Assembly: GCA_016720705.1 (NCBI GenBank) | Contig: JADKKB010000005.1 | Location: 62,001 to 126,000 of the forward strand | Direction of reading: 5' to 3' | Length of the DNA: 64,000 bases | Source of the DNA: Chloracidobacterium sp. | GTDB lineage: Bacteria; Acidobacteriota; Blastocatellia; Pyrinomonadales; Pyrinomonadaceae | Shown: positions 26,138 to 34,383 of the stretch, piece by piece | How the letters are laid out: each line of letters starts with the position of its first letter | Position numbering within the stretch: the stretch's first letter is position 1 | Position numbers and translations under genes: made by a program | The notes under the pieces: model-generated | Told to the model about the DNA's origin: nothing | The model's database searches: none | Seen by the model: only the letters and a program-made list of their open reading frames with translations

Positions 26138-26761
26138 ATGGCAAAACTAAAAGCTATATCGGTCGACAAAACGCCTGCGAGCGGCACCGTTAATATCAGT
26201 GACCGAGCGATAGACAATCTCGCCTATATTCGCGAAGCGATGGAACGCTCGACCGCCTTCACGGCAGTTCCGGGCTATGGCGGAATGCTTATGGGGGCTA
26301 CGGCGCTTGTCGCCGCGTATATTGCCGGTACGCAGGTCTATTTGGTTGACTCGCTTTGGACTTGGTTTGTTGAGGCAGGACTTGGTTTTTCGATCGGATT
26401 GCTGGCAATGTGGCAAAAATCGAGGATTGACAAGACATCACTTCTGTCGGCACCGGCGAAAAAGTTCGCGATGAGTTTTGCGCCTCCGCTGATCGTCGGC
26501 GTGATTATTGTTCTAGGGCTCTGGCGTTTTGGACATTACTACGAAATGGCTCCCGTCAGTATGCTCGCGTACGGAGCGGCGGTTGTCTGCGGAGGAGCGT
26601 TTTCGGTTCGGGTCGTGCCGATGATGGGCTGGTGCTTTATCGTTATGGGTGCGGTCGCGTTCGTTCTGCCGACGAGTTACGGAAACTTAATGATGGGAGC
26701 TAGCTTTGGCCTGCTACATATTGTTTTTGGGGCGATCATCGCTAGGCGTTACGGGGGATAG
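26138..26761 (+). CDS. Multi-pass membrane protein of unknown function
   Basis: A 207-residue protein from ATG 26138; the frame is open further upstream, but that region is terminator and promoter. After about 40 soluble residues (AIDNLAYIREAMERSTAFTA) come roughly five to six hydrophobic segments. The sequence has no catalytic signature. It is the first gene of an apparent operon with a winged-helix regulator, a small membrane protein and a DUF4173 protein, and sits behind a palindromic operator. It could be a membrane component regulated by, or sensed with, the regulator. Confidence 0.6.
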   Translation: MAKLKAISVDKTPASGTVNISDRAIDNLAYIREAMERSTAFTAVPGYGGMLMGATALVAAYIAGTQVYLVDSLWTWFVEAGLGFSIGLLAMWQKSRIDKTSLLSAPAKKFAMSFAPPLIVGVIIVLGLWRFGHYYEMAPVSMLAYGAAVVCGGAFSVRVVPMMGWCFIVMGAVAFVLPTSYGNLMMGASFGLLHIVFGAIIARRYGG

Positions 26762-26863
26762 TTCTGAAACGCGCGCCGCACATTCGAAAGCGTGAGAATC
26801 AGTAGCTCCTATTACGCCGAAAGTGGCGGTGCAGGCAGGCTGCCTGCGATGAGACGGAAAGAT

Positions 26864-27244
26864 ATGGCAAAGAATTTAGCGTTGAAAAATAATGACGGAC
26901 CTCAGGGGCTGCGGATCGAAAAGGCCGCCGGAGATGTTTCGAACGACCTCGATAAGGTCATTCACGAACGAATGCGGCTCGGCATCATTAGCGCCTTGGC
27001 GGCAAATGACAAGTTGAGCTTTACCGAGCTAAAAAACCTGCTCGCGACAAGTGACGGTAACATCAGCGTCCACGCCCGCAAACTCGAAGAGGCCGGCTAC
27101 GTCACACTAGAAAAATCGTTCCGCGGCCGCATCCCGCTGACCGAATACGCAATAACGAGTGACGGCCGTAGGGCCCTCGAACGATATCTCGATCATATGG
27201 AAGCTCTTATTAAATCGACGAAAGGTAAGAGCCGCGAACGGTAG
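26864..27244 (+). CDS. Winged-helix transcriptional regulator (HTH_34 type)
   Basis: A 126-residue protein from ATG 26864 (MAKNLALKNN); earlier in-frame starts at 26849 and 26792 look less likely. The winged helix covers residues about 30-110: VIHERMRLGIISALAANDKL, FTELKNLLATSDGNISVHAR as the recognition region, then the wing ending LTEYAITSDGRRALERYL. This matches the MarR/ArsR-like HTH_34 group. It lies about 100 nt after the membrane-protein gene and before a DUF4173 gene. It probably autoregulates the operon through the palindrome at 26078-26100. Confidence 0.8.
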   Translation: MAKNLALKNNDGPQGLRIEKAAGDVSNDLDKVIHERMRLGIISALAANDKLSFTELKNLLATSDGNISVHARKLEEAGYVTLEKSFRGRIPLTEYAITSDGRRALERYLDHMEALIKSTKGKSRER

Positions 27245-27294
27245 CGATCGGTGTTTCGGAATGATCCGCGACACTGACGAATGCATATACGCTA

Positions 27295-27549
27295 ATGGAA
27301 ACAACTACACCAAGAATAAACAGCGTCCTATTCGCGATCTGCGGCCTCGCCTTCGTCCCGCCTTGTCTTTTTTTTACCTGGTACACAGTACGGCTGATCT
27401 GGCTGAATCTCACGAGGGAGGATGCAGCAGCTTACCGCTCGTTTGGAATGCTGATCGGGGCAATCGCCTTTCCGCTCGCCGCAATTATCTTCGGCTTTAT
27501 AAGTTGGTATTTCATTAACAAAGCTCGCAATGGCTTTAGAAAAAGATGA
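27295..27549 (+). CDS. Small two-helix membrane protein
   Basis: An 84-residue protein with two hydrophobic segments (about residues 11-37 and 50-74) and a basic C-terminus (NKARNGFRKR). It overlaps the next gene as ATGA, a typical sign of translational coupling, so it is probably a real partner of the DUF4173 protein. No family was recognised. Confidence 0.6.
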   Translation: METTTPRINSVLFAICGLAFVPPCLFFTWYTVRLIWLNLTREDAAAYRSFGMLIGAIAFPLAAIIFGFISWYFINKARNGFRKR

Positions 27550-29306
27550 ACAAACGTACTAGATCGGGCCTGGCGATCATCCAGGTTGCAGTTGTCCTAG
27601 GGATACTTGGCGACGTTCTCCTGCGGCAGACGCCCTGGGGCTTGAACGTATTACTTTTTAATCTCGCGTTCGCCGCGAGCCTGTTCCTATTGCTTCGCCG
27701 TCACGCACCTGAGCGGCTTACGGCTCAAACTTATGCACTGCTCGGGGCACAGGTGTTCTTTGCATCGATGTTCGTCTGGCGTGATGCGACCGAGTTGCGA
27801 ATTGCTGATACGTTTGCCATCATCACGATCCTTGGCGTAATGTTTTTGCCTACCCTAAAGATCCCGGCCAGGGTGGCGGGCGTTTTCCAATATGTGATCG
27901 GTGTGCTGTGGGCGGGCATTAACGCGTTTTTCGCGACCGGCGTTTTGCTGGGTAGCGATATCAGTTGGAACGACCTGCAGATCGACGGCCGAAAAAAATA
28001 CTTTGTATCTGTAGCGCGCGGCGTATTGATCGCGGCCCCGCTCATTCTTATTTTCGGAGCTCTGTTTATGGCGGCGGACGCAGTCTATGACGGATGGGTT
28101 CGCACCACGCTCAATGTCGACCTCACCACACTATTTTCGCACGGGATAATGTTCACTCTATTCACCTGGCTAACAGCGGGCTATTTTCGCGGAGCTCTTT
28201 TTGCGGGAGTAGCAGCCGCCCCGGAAACCTCGCTTTCGATCTTACAGCCCGCGGCATCGGCGCGAAGCGAAAGCAAGGTTGACCGTTTTCGTGCCGAATC
28301 AGGTGAGTACCCGGTCGTTTTGCCGGACGGTAAAACGGTGGTCGAACATATAAACACGACAGATGAGCACGCGGCGGGAGAACTACAGTCGGAGGCGTCT
28401 GAAGCTGCCGGACCAAAACAACCTGCATGGTCCTGGGCGAATATCGATAACTCGATCGTCCCCGGATTTACGCTCGGCCCGGTCGAGGTCGGCGTGATAC
28501 TCGGTCTTGTCAACCTGCTCTTTATCAGCTTTGTTATCTTTCAGGTCCCGTACCTTTTTGGTGGTATGGAAATGGTGCAGAATACTCCGGATTTCAAGCT
28601 TGCGGAATACGCTCGAAGAGGTTTTGGCGAACTCGTCACGGTCGCGGCCCTTGTCCTGCCGATGCTGCTAGTTTCTCATTGGCTTTTGAAGAAGGAAAGC
28701 TCGGCGGCAATTAAGCTATTTCGGGTGCTTGCGGGCATCCAGATCGCTCTTCTCTTCGTGATAATGGCGTCGGCCGTTCAGCGACTTGTGTTATTAACTG
28801 GCAACCTCGGCTACGGTATGACAACCGTTAGATTGTACCCGATGATCTTTATGATCTGGCTGGCGATCGTATTCGTATGGTTCGCAGCAACGGTGCTTCG
28901 CGGAGCCAGACAGCATTTCGCCTGGGGAGCACTTTGGTCAGCATTCTTAATACTCGGTGCGACACACATACTGAATCCGGACGCATTTATCGTTAAGACG
29001 AACATAGCACTAATGCAGCAGGGGCGAGACTTTGATGCCTTTTACAACTCAAGTCTTAGCGATGATGCGATCCCGGTGTTGTTGGAAAACTTGTCGCTGA
29101 TGTCGCTCGATGATCGTTGTGAGGTAGGCTCCGGACTTCATTATCGCTATCGACAACTCGGTAAATCGTTCGACGTCCGGTCGTATAACCGTTCGAGCGG
29201 CAACGCCTATAGACTCTTGGTCGCAAACGACCCGATGCTGCATCAAACCGATGGTTGTGACGAGAGCTTCAAAAACGATAAACCCGCCACCTCGCCCCCA
29301 GAGTGA
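27546..29306 (+). CDS. DUF4173-like polytopic membrane protein
   Basis: A 586-residue protein with about 11-12 hydrophobic segments and one soluble insertion (about residues 235-300, Ala/Glu-rich). The pattern, with WAGINAFFATGVLLGSDISW in the first half and TVRLYPMIFMIWLAIVFVWF later, fits the DUF4173 family, whose function is unknown. A C-terminal soluble tail of about 100 residues contains LSLMSLDDRCEVGSGLHYRY. The start overlaps the preceding gene by 4 nt. The pairing with a winged-helix regulator suggests a stress- or envelope-related membrane system; that is inference. Confidence 0.7.
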   Translation: MNKRTRSGLAIIQVAVVLGILGDVLLRQTPWGLNVLLFNLAFAASLFLLLRRHAPERLTAQTYALLGAQVFFASMFVWRDATELRIADTFAIITILGVMFLPTLKIPARVAGVFQYVIGVLWAGINAFFATGVLLGSDISWNDLQIDGRKKYFVSVARGVLIAAPLILIFGALFMAADAVYDGWVRTTLNVDLTTLFSHGIMFTLFTWLTAGYFRGALFAGVAAAPETSLSILQPAASARSESKVDRFRAESGEYPVVLPDGKTVVEHINTTDEHAAGELQSEASEAAGPKQPAWSWANIDNSIVPGFTLGPVEVGVILGLVNLLFISFVIFQVPYLFGGMEMVQNTPDFKLAEYARRGFGELVTVAALVLPMLLVSHWLLKKESSAAIKLFRVLAGIQIALLFVIMASAVQRLVLLTGNLGYGMTTVRLYPMIFMIWLAIVFVWFAATVLRGARQHFAWGALWSAFLILGATHILNPDAFIVKTNIALMQQGRDFDAFYNSSLSDDAIPVLLENLSLMSLDDRCEVGSGLHYRYRQLGKSFDVRSYNRSSGNAYRLLVANDPMLHQTDGCDESFKNDKPATSPPE

Positions 29307-29327
29307 TTTCAATGGTAAAATCATCCG

Positions 29328-30215
29328 GTGAAACGTGACCTTGTCCGTGAATATTTAAGTTACTGTCGGGTCGAAAAGGGCTTGGCGGCAAACTCGATCG
29401 CGAGTTACGAGAATGATCTGTCGCGTCTGAGCGAGTGGGCGGACAAGAACGGGCACGACCTTTTGCACTTGGACCGCCGCGATCTGCGTGAATGGCTGAT
29501 CGATCTCGGGGCAGTGAAATTGTCTGAGAACTCCAAGCGGCGAATGATCAGTGCCGTTCGTGGTTTCTATAAGTTCCTGATGTTCGAGGGACACGTCACG
29601 AAAAATCCTGCCGAAGACTTGGCTGCACCTCAAAAGGGATTCTATCTGCCGCGATTTCTTAATCAAAACGAGATAGAGACACTGTTGGAATTTCCGGATG
29701 TGTCGACCCCGACAGGGCTCCGGGACCGAGCGTTACTGGAGTTGATGTACGCGTGTGGGTTGCGTGTATCCGAGGTGGTTGATCTGAAATTGCAGGACCT
29801 CGATTTGGACGGAGGCATTTTGACTTGCACGGGGAAAGGGTCAAAAACGCGAAGGGTTCCGGTCGGATCGAGTGCGATCGAATGGGTCAAAACATACATT
29901 GCAGCTCGGCGAAAGATCGAAAATATTGATATTGATCGACTCTTTATCAACCTTAACGGTTCGCCGCTCACACGTCAGGCGATCCATCTTGTGATCAAGA
30001 GCTACGCCGAAAAATGCGGTTTTGTCGGCGTATCACCGCACACATTGAGGCATTCGTTTGCCACACATCTGGTACAAAATAATGCGGATATCCGCTCCGT
30101 GCAACAAATGCTCGGGCACGCCGACATTTCGACGACGCAGATCTACACACACATCACCAGCGCCCAGCTCAAACGAAACTACGAACGCTTCCATCCACGC
30201 TCGCGCGCCAAATAG
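29328..30215 (+). CDS. xerD: Tyrosine recombinase XerD/XerC
   Basis: A 295-residue protein starting at GTG (VKRDLVREYL). The N-terminal SAM-like core-binding domain is followed by the catalytic domain with all key residues: Arg in ACGLRVSEV, Lys in GKGSKTRRVP, HxxR in HTLRHSFATH, His in LGHADISTTQ and the nucleophile Tyr in QIYTH. Length and the GHADISTTQIYTH ending fit XerD, which resolves chromosome dimers at dif with XerC. No phage or integron features are near, so a housekeeping role is likely. XerC versus XerD cannot be settled without comparison. Confidence 0.88.
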   Translation: MKRDLVREYLSYCRVEKGLAANSIASYENDLSRLSEWADKNGHDLLHLDRRDLREWLIDLGAVKLSENSKRRMISAVRGFYKFLMFEGHVTKNPAEDLAAPQKGFYLPRFLNQNEIETLLEFPDVSTPTGLRDRALLELMYACGLRVSEVVDLKLQDLDLDGGILTCTGKGSKTRRVPVGSSAIEWVKTYIAARRKIENIDIDRLFINLNGSPLTRQAIHLVIKSYAEKCGFVGVSPHTLRHSFATHLVQNNADIRSVQQMLGHADISTTQIYTHITSAQLKRNYERFHPRSRAK

Positions 30216-30322
30216 CGCGAAAAACAAGCACTTTCGCGCTTGCATAGTGTCAAAGTCTCCGCTATCATTGGAAATTTGCTAATTGGCTCAAATAGCCGTT
30301 GGCTGTGACAAGAAAAGGTTTT

Positions 30323-30410
30323 GCATGGGTGGTCGAGCGGTCAAAGGCATCGGGCTGTAAACCCGACGGATTAATTTCCTACGTAGGTTCAAATCCTACC
30401 CCATGCACCA
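30323..30410 (+). tRNA. tRNA-Tyr (GTA)
   Basis: Acceptor GCATGGG pairs with CCCATGC, and ACCA is encoded. The anticodon loop CTGTAAA in TCGGG/CCCGA gives GTA. It is a class II tRNA with a long variable arm, and the T arm is GTAGG/CCTAC. It heads the tRNA-Tyr-Gly-Thr-tuf series, the same order as in the classical tufB operon. Confidence 0.95.
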
Positions 30411-30420
30411 TTAGTTATAG

Positions 30421-30448
30421 AATTGAAGCCTCTTAAGAGGATTCAATT
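30421..30448 (+). other. Inter-tRNA hairpin
   Basis: AATTGAA (30421-30427) pairs with TTCAATT (30442-30448) around a self-complementary CCTCTTAAGAGG core. It separates tRNA-Tyr from tRNA-Gly and is a likely processing structure of the polycistronic precursor. There is no T-run. Confidence 0.5.
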
Positions 30449-30455
30449 GGAGCGG

Positions 30456-30531
<76 letters not shown>

Positions 30532-30548
30532 AAAGTTTTTACGAATGG

Positions 30549-30623
<75 letters not shown>

Positions 30624-30668
30624 GGCTCTACTGTTTTATTGGATTATTAAAAGAGGACGACTAAAGAG

Positions 30669-31856
30669 ATGAGTAAGGAAAAATTTGACCGCAGCAAGCC
30701 GCACGTAAACATTGGAACGATCGGACACGTGGATCACGGCAAGACGACATTGACGGCAGCGATCACGAAAGTGATGTCGAAGCACAATGCAAAGATGACG
30801 TTTCGCTCGTTCGATTCGATCGACAATGCACCTGAGGAGAAGGCACGAGGAATTACAATTGCTACTTCGCACGTGGAGTATGAGACGGCCAATCGTCACT
30901 ACGCCCACGTCGACTGTCCGGGCCACGCTGATTATGTTAAGAACATGATCACGGGAGCGGCACAGATGGACGGAGCTATCCTTGTGGTTGCAGCGACTGA
31001 CGGCCCTATGCCTCAGACCCGTGAGCACATCCTGTTGGGACGCCAGGTCGGTATCCCGACGATGGTCGTGTTCATGAACAAAGTTGACATGGTCGACGAC
31101 GAAGAAATGCTCGAGCTGGTCGACATGGAGATCCGCGAGCTGCTGACAAGCTATGAATTCCCGGGCGACGACACACCGATCATTCAGGGTTCAGCACTTA
31201 AGGCACTCGAAGGCGACCCGGCGTGGGAAGCAAAGATCGACGAGTTGATGCAGGCGGTAGATGATTTTATCCCGACACCTGCCCGCGAGACGGACAAGCC
31301 GTTCCTGATGCCTGTGGAAGACATCTTTACGATCCAGGGTCGTGGAACAGTGGCAACGGGCCGAATCGAGCGTGGACAGATCAACGTCAACGAACCGGTC
31401 GAGATCGTCGGTATCAAGGATACGAGGAATTCGGTCGTGACCGGCGTTGAGATGTTCAAGAAGCTTCTCGACAGCGGAATGGCAGGCGACAACGTCGGAC
31501 TGCTGCTCCGCGGAGTTGAGCGAAAGGAGATCGAACGCGGACAGGTAATCGCCAAGCCGGGTTCCATCACACCGCACACGAAGTTCAAGGCTGAGGCATA
31601 CGTCCTCACCAAAGAAGAAGGCGGACGCCACACCCCGTTCTTTACGGGATATCGCCCGCAGTTCTACTTCAGAACAACGGACGTGACCGGCGTTGCAGAC
31701 CTTCCGGCCGGAGTCGAGATGGTGATGCCGGGTGACAACATCCAGATGGAGATCACGCTGATCGCTCCGATCGCAATGGAAAAGGGCCTCCGCTTCGCTA
31801 TTCGCGAAGGTGGCCGCACGGTCGGTGCCGGTACCGTTTCGGATATCGTGGAATAA
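30669..31856 (+). CDS. tuf: Elongation factor Tu
   Basis: A 395-residue translational GTPase. G1 GHVDHGKTT, the switch region RGITI, G3 DCPGHADY, G4 NKVD and G5 SALKALEG are all present, followed by the two beta-barrel domains. It delivers aminoacyl-tRNA to the ribosome. It lies just after three tRNA genes and before rpmG, so tRNA and tuf are probably one transcript. Length is typical. Confidence 0.98.
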   Translation: MSKEKFDRSKPHVNIGTIGHVDHGKTTLTAAITKVMSKHNAKMTFRSFDSIDNAPEEKARGITIATSHVEYETANRHYAHVDCPGHADYVKNMITGAAQMDGAILVVAATDGPMPQTREHILLGRQVGIPTMVVFMNKVDMVDDEEMLELVDMEIRELLTSYEFPGDDTPIIQGSALKALEGDPAWEAKIDELMQAVDDFIPTPARETDKPFLMPVEDIFTIQGRGTVATGRIERGQINVNEPVEIVGIKDTRNSVVTGVEMFKKLLDSGMAGDNVGLLLRGVERKEIERGQVIAKPGSITPHTKFKAEAYVLTKEEGGRHTPFFTGYRPQFYFRTTDVTGVADLPAGVEMVMPGDNIQMEITLIAPIAMEKGLRFAIREGGRTVGAGTVSDIVE

Positions 31857-31876
31857 CAATTAGTCGAAAACCCACG

Positions 31877-31906
31877 GCCCTTGGCGATTTGCTGAGGGCC
31901 AAGGGC
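31877..31906 (+). other. Hairpin between tuf and rpmG
   Basis: A perfect 9-bp stem, GCCCTTGGC (31877-31885) with GCCAAGGGC (31898-31906). There is no U-tract. It is probably a partial attenuator or an mRNA-stabilising or processing element after tuf. Confidence 0.45.
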
Positions 31907-31926
31907 AAACGACGAAGGACAAGGAA

Positions 31927-32079
31927 ATGCCGAGAGATAATATTATTTTGCAGTGCACTGAGTGCAAAGAACGCAACTACGCGACGACCAAGAACAAAAA
32001 GAACACGCCGAACAGGCTGGAGTTCAAAAAGTTCTGCCGCCGTTGCCGTTGCCATACGCTGCACAGAGAGAATAAGTAG
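31927..32079 (+). CDS. rpmG: 50S ribosomal protein L33
   Basis: A 50-residue protein, MPRDNIILQCTECKERNY at the start and RRCRCHTLHRENK at the end. It has the zinc-binding (C+) form, with CTEC and CRRC pairs. The ribosome site AAGGA lies close to the ATG. The position between tuf and tRNA-Trp/secE is the conserved location of rpmG in many bacteria. Confidence 0.95.
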   Translation: MPRDNIILQCTECKERNYATTKNKKNTPNRLEFKKFCRRCRCHTLHRENK

Positions 32080-32099
32080 TTCAACGTGGAAGGTTGATA

Positions 32100-32133
32100 G
32101 TGGAAAGTGAGGGCGAATTTCTTCACTTTCCAC
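32100..32133 (+). other. Perfect 11-bp hairpin before tRNA-Trp
   Basis: GTGGAAAGTGA (32100-32110) and TCACTTTCCAC (32123-32133) form a perfect stem around a 12-nt loop. A similar purine-rich GTGAGAAGTGAAAGGTG stretch occurs between rplK and rplA. It may be an intergenic repeat element or a processing site for the tRNA. Confidence 0.45.
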
Positions 32134-32163
32134 TTTCCGCTCTATACTTTTGGACTATTTTAT

Positions 32164-32239
32164 AGGGGTATGGTGTCAATGGTTAGCATGGAGGTCTCCA
32201 AAACCTTAGGTCCGGGTTCGAGTCCTGGTACCCCTGCCA
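32164..32239 (+). tRNA. tRNA-Trp (CCA)
   Basis: A 76-nt cloverleaf: acceptor AGGGGTA/TACCCCT, anticodon loop CTCCAAA (CCA), T arm CCGGG/CCTGG, and encoded CCA. It sits immediately upstream of secE, its usual place. Confidence 0.95.
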
Positions 32240-32263
32240 TTGAATTTTATTGGGAGAATTAAT

Positions 32264-32506
32264 GTGTCAGAAGCTGTAGCTCCGATCGAAGGAAAACATA
32301 AAGAGGGCATTGGCGATTTCGTCAAGCATACGCGGGCTGAACTCGACAAAACGTCGTTTCCGGCATCCGAAGATATCAAGAACACCACGATCATCGTGAT
32401 CGTGAGCGTGTTATTTTTTGCGGCGTATCTCTTCCTCGTCGATCACGGCTGGACATATCTTCTCGAAGGGTTGACTTGGCTGGTAAATAAACTTGCCGGC
32501 GTTTAG
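32264..32506 (+). CDS. secE: Preprotein translocase subunit SecE
   Basis: An 80-residue protein from GTG 32264, with ribosome site GGGAG 8 nt upstream; starting earlier would run into tRNA-Trp. A soluble N-terminus with VKHTRAELDKTSFPASEDI, the conserved amphipathic helix, precedes one membrane helix (TIIVIVSVLFFAAYLFLV). It is the single-helix clamp of the SecYEG channel. It is 19 nt before nusG. Confidence 0.9.
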   Translation: MSEAVAPIEGKHKEGIGDFVKHTRAELDKTSFPASEDIKNTTIIVIVSVLFFAAYLFLVDHGWTYLLEGLTWLVNKLAGV

Positions 32507-32525
32507 TACATAAAGGATATCTGAG

Positions 32526-33086
32526 ATGAATCAGTGGTTTTTTATCCACACATATTCCGGGCACGAGAACAAGGTTCGCGAGAGTCTGGAGGCACGCATT
32601 CGCGATATGGAACTCGCCGAGCAGATCACGGGCGTTCTATTACCAAAAGAAAAAGTCGTCGAGATGCGTGGCAACAAGGAATATGTCTCTGAACGAATGT
32701 TCTATCCCGGTTATGTGCTGGTTCAGATCGAGTGTGACGAAAAGGGCAAGATCCCTGACAACGTATTTCACGTGATCAAAGCGACGCCGAAAGTCACCGG
32801 ATTTCTGGGCGGCAAAGCTCCGACACCGCTGACCCAATTGGAGGTCGATCAGATCCTCCACAATATAGATGTCGCGACCGAAAAGCCGAAGCCGAAGTTT
32901 TCGTATGAGGTTGGTGAGGTCGTCAGGATCAAATCCGGCCCGTTTGCCAGCTTTACCGGCAAGGTCGAAGAGGTCAATGAGGACAAGGCTACCTTGAAGG
33001 TGTCGATAACGATCTTTGGACGATCGACTCCATACGAACTTAGCTTCCTCGAAGTCGAAAAGGTTACTTTTGCAGAAGAAGAATAG
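32526..33086 (+). CDS. nusG: Transcription termination/antitermination factor NusG
   Basis: A 186-residue protein with the NGN domain (WFFIHTYSGHENKVRESL, FYPGYVLVQIE) and the C-terminal KOW domain (GEVVRIKSGPFASFTGKVEE). It binds the RNA polymerase clamp and links it to Rho or the ribosome. It stands in the canonical secE-nusG-rplK order. Confidence 0.97.
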   Translation: MNQWFFIHTYSGHENKVRESLEARIRDMELAEQITGVLLPKEKVVEMRGNKEYVSERMFYPGYVLVQIECDEKGKIPDNVFHVIKATPKVTGFLGGKAPTPLTQLEVDQILHNIDVATEKPKPKFSYEVGEVVRIKSGPFASFTGKVEEVNEDKATLKVSITIFGRSTPYELSFLEVEKVTFAEEE

Positions 33087-33135
33087 ATGAGGACATTCCT
33101 GTACGGATGTGCAGGATCGTTAATCGAAAACAGTT

Positions 33136-33561
33136 ATGGCAAAGAAGATATCAGGCTACATTAAGTTGCAGATCCCCGCCGGCAAGGCGAATCCGGCGCC
33201 GCCGATCGGCCCGGCACTTGGTCAGCACGGCGTTAACATTATGGAGTTTTGCAAGGCGTTTAACGCCAAAACGCAAAACGACGATCCGGATATGAAAATA
33301 CCGGTCGTGATCACGGTCTACGCTGACCGTTCGTTCTCGTTCGAAACGAAAACGCCGCCGGCAGCCGATCTCCTTAGAAAGGCAGCGGGAGTTGCAAAGG
33401 GTTCGGGTAAACCGAATAGAGAAAAGGTCGGCTCGGTAACGCGTGCGAAGATCGAAGAGATCGCCAAGTTAAAAATGGCCGATCTCAACACGTCGAATCT
33501 CGAGTCGGCAATGAAGACGATCGAGGGAACTGCGAAATCGATGGGAATCTCGGTCGATTAA
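33136..33561 (+). CDS. rplK: 50S ribosomal protein L11
   Basis: A 141-residue protein with the family start (GYIKLQIPAGKANPAPPIGP), ALGQHGVNIMEFCKAFN and the C-terminal rRNA-binding domain (MADLNTSNLESAMKTIEGTA). It forms the GTPase-associated centre with 23S rRNA. Length is normal. Confidence 0.97.
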   Translation: MAKKISGYIKLQIPAGKANPAPPIGPALGQHGVNIMEFCKAFNAKTQNDDPDMKIPVVITVYADRSFSFETKTPPAADLLRKAAGVAKGSGKPNREKVGSVTRAKIEEIAKLKMADLNTSNLESAMKTIEGTAKSMGISVD

Positions 33562-33668
33562 TAGTGAGAAGTGAAAGGTGAAAGGTGGCAGGCTTTGCTC
33601 TGCGATCTCCATCCCGAAACCTATCACAGGGAGGGCAACAAAATTGCCCGCTAACACCTGGAGGTAAA

Positions 33669-34361
33669 ATGAAAAGAGGCAAGAAATATCTTGCGGCTCT
33701 CGAAAAGATAGAGCTGCATAAGAAGCATACGCTTGAGGAAGCGGTTGCAAAACTGAAAGAGGTCGCATTTGCCAAGTTTGACGAGACAGTCGAACTTACG
33801 ATGTGGCTTGGCGTTGATCCGCGAAAGGCAGATCAGCTCGTTCGCGGAACGATCGTTCTGCCGCACGGACTTGGCGGAGCCGCCAAGAAGATCGTTGTTA
33901 TTGCTCAGGGTGACAAGGTGCGTGAAGCAGAAGAAGCCGGTGCAGATATGGCCGGTGGCGATGAGATCCTCGAAAAGATCAAAGGCGGCTGGCTCGACTT
34001 TGACGCATTGATCGCGACCCCCGATATGATGGGTAAGGTCGGTCAATTAGGTAAGGTCCTCGGTCCTCGAGGCCTGATGCCCAATCCAAAAACAGGTACA
34101 GTTACGATGGATGTCAAGACCGCCATCGAAGAGACCAAGGCCGGCAAGGTCGAATATCGCGTCGATAAGACGGGCGTTATTCACTCGCCGGTCGGCAAGG
34201 TGTCGTTTGACGATGCCAAATTGGCCGAGAACACGAGGGTCCTGATCGGAGCAGTGATGAAGGCAAAACCGACCACTGCCAAAGGCCGTTACCTGAAGAA
34301 GATCAATCTTGCGGCAACGATGAGCCCGGGCGTATTGCTCGATGAGCTCGCATACGCATAG
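33669..34361 (+). CDS. rplA: 50S ribosomal protein L1
   Basis: A 230-residue protein from ATG 33669, preceded by a strong ribosome site (GGAGGT). The open frame extends 28 codons upstream, but that part is leader and includes a small hairpin, GGGCAA/TTGCCC at 33633-33649. Typical L1 motifs are VELTMWLGVDPRKADQ, GTIVLPHGLG and LGPRGLMPNPKTGTV. It forms the L1 stalk. In many bacteria L1 represses its own operon; the hairpin could be part of such a site, but this is unproven. Confidence 0.96.
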   Translation: MKRGKKYLAALEKIELHKKHTLEEAVAKLKEVAFAKFDETVELTMWLGVDPRKADQLVRGTIVLPHGLGGAAKKIVVIAQGDKVREAEEAGADMAGGDEILEKIKGGWLDFDALIATPDMMGKVGQLGKVLGPRGLMPNPKTGTVTMDVKTAIEETKAGKVEYRVDKTGVIHSPVGKVSFDDAKLAENTRVLIGAVMKAKPTTAKGRYLKKINLAATMSPGVLLDELAYA

Positions 34362-34383
34362 TACGTGAGGAGCGAAAAGGGAA

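Noticed and set aside
29328..30215. Tyrosine recombinase as sign of an integrated element
   Set aside because: Its length and motifs fit housekeeping XerC/D, and no att-like repeats, phage genes or cargo flank it, although tRNA genes are close.
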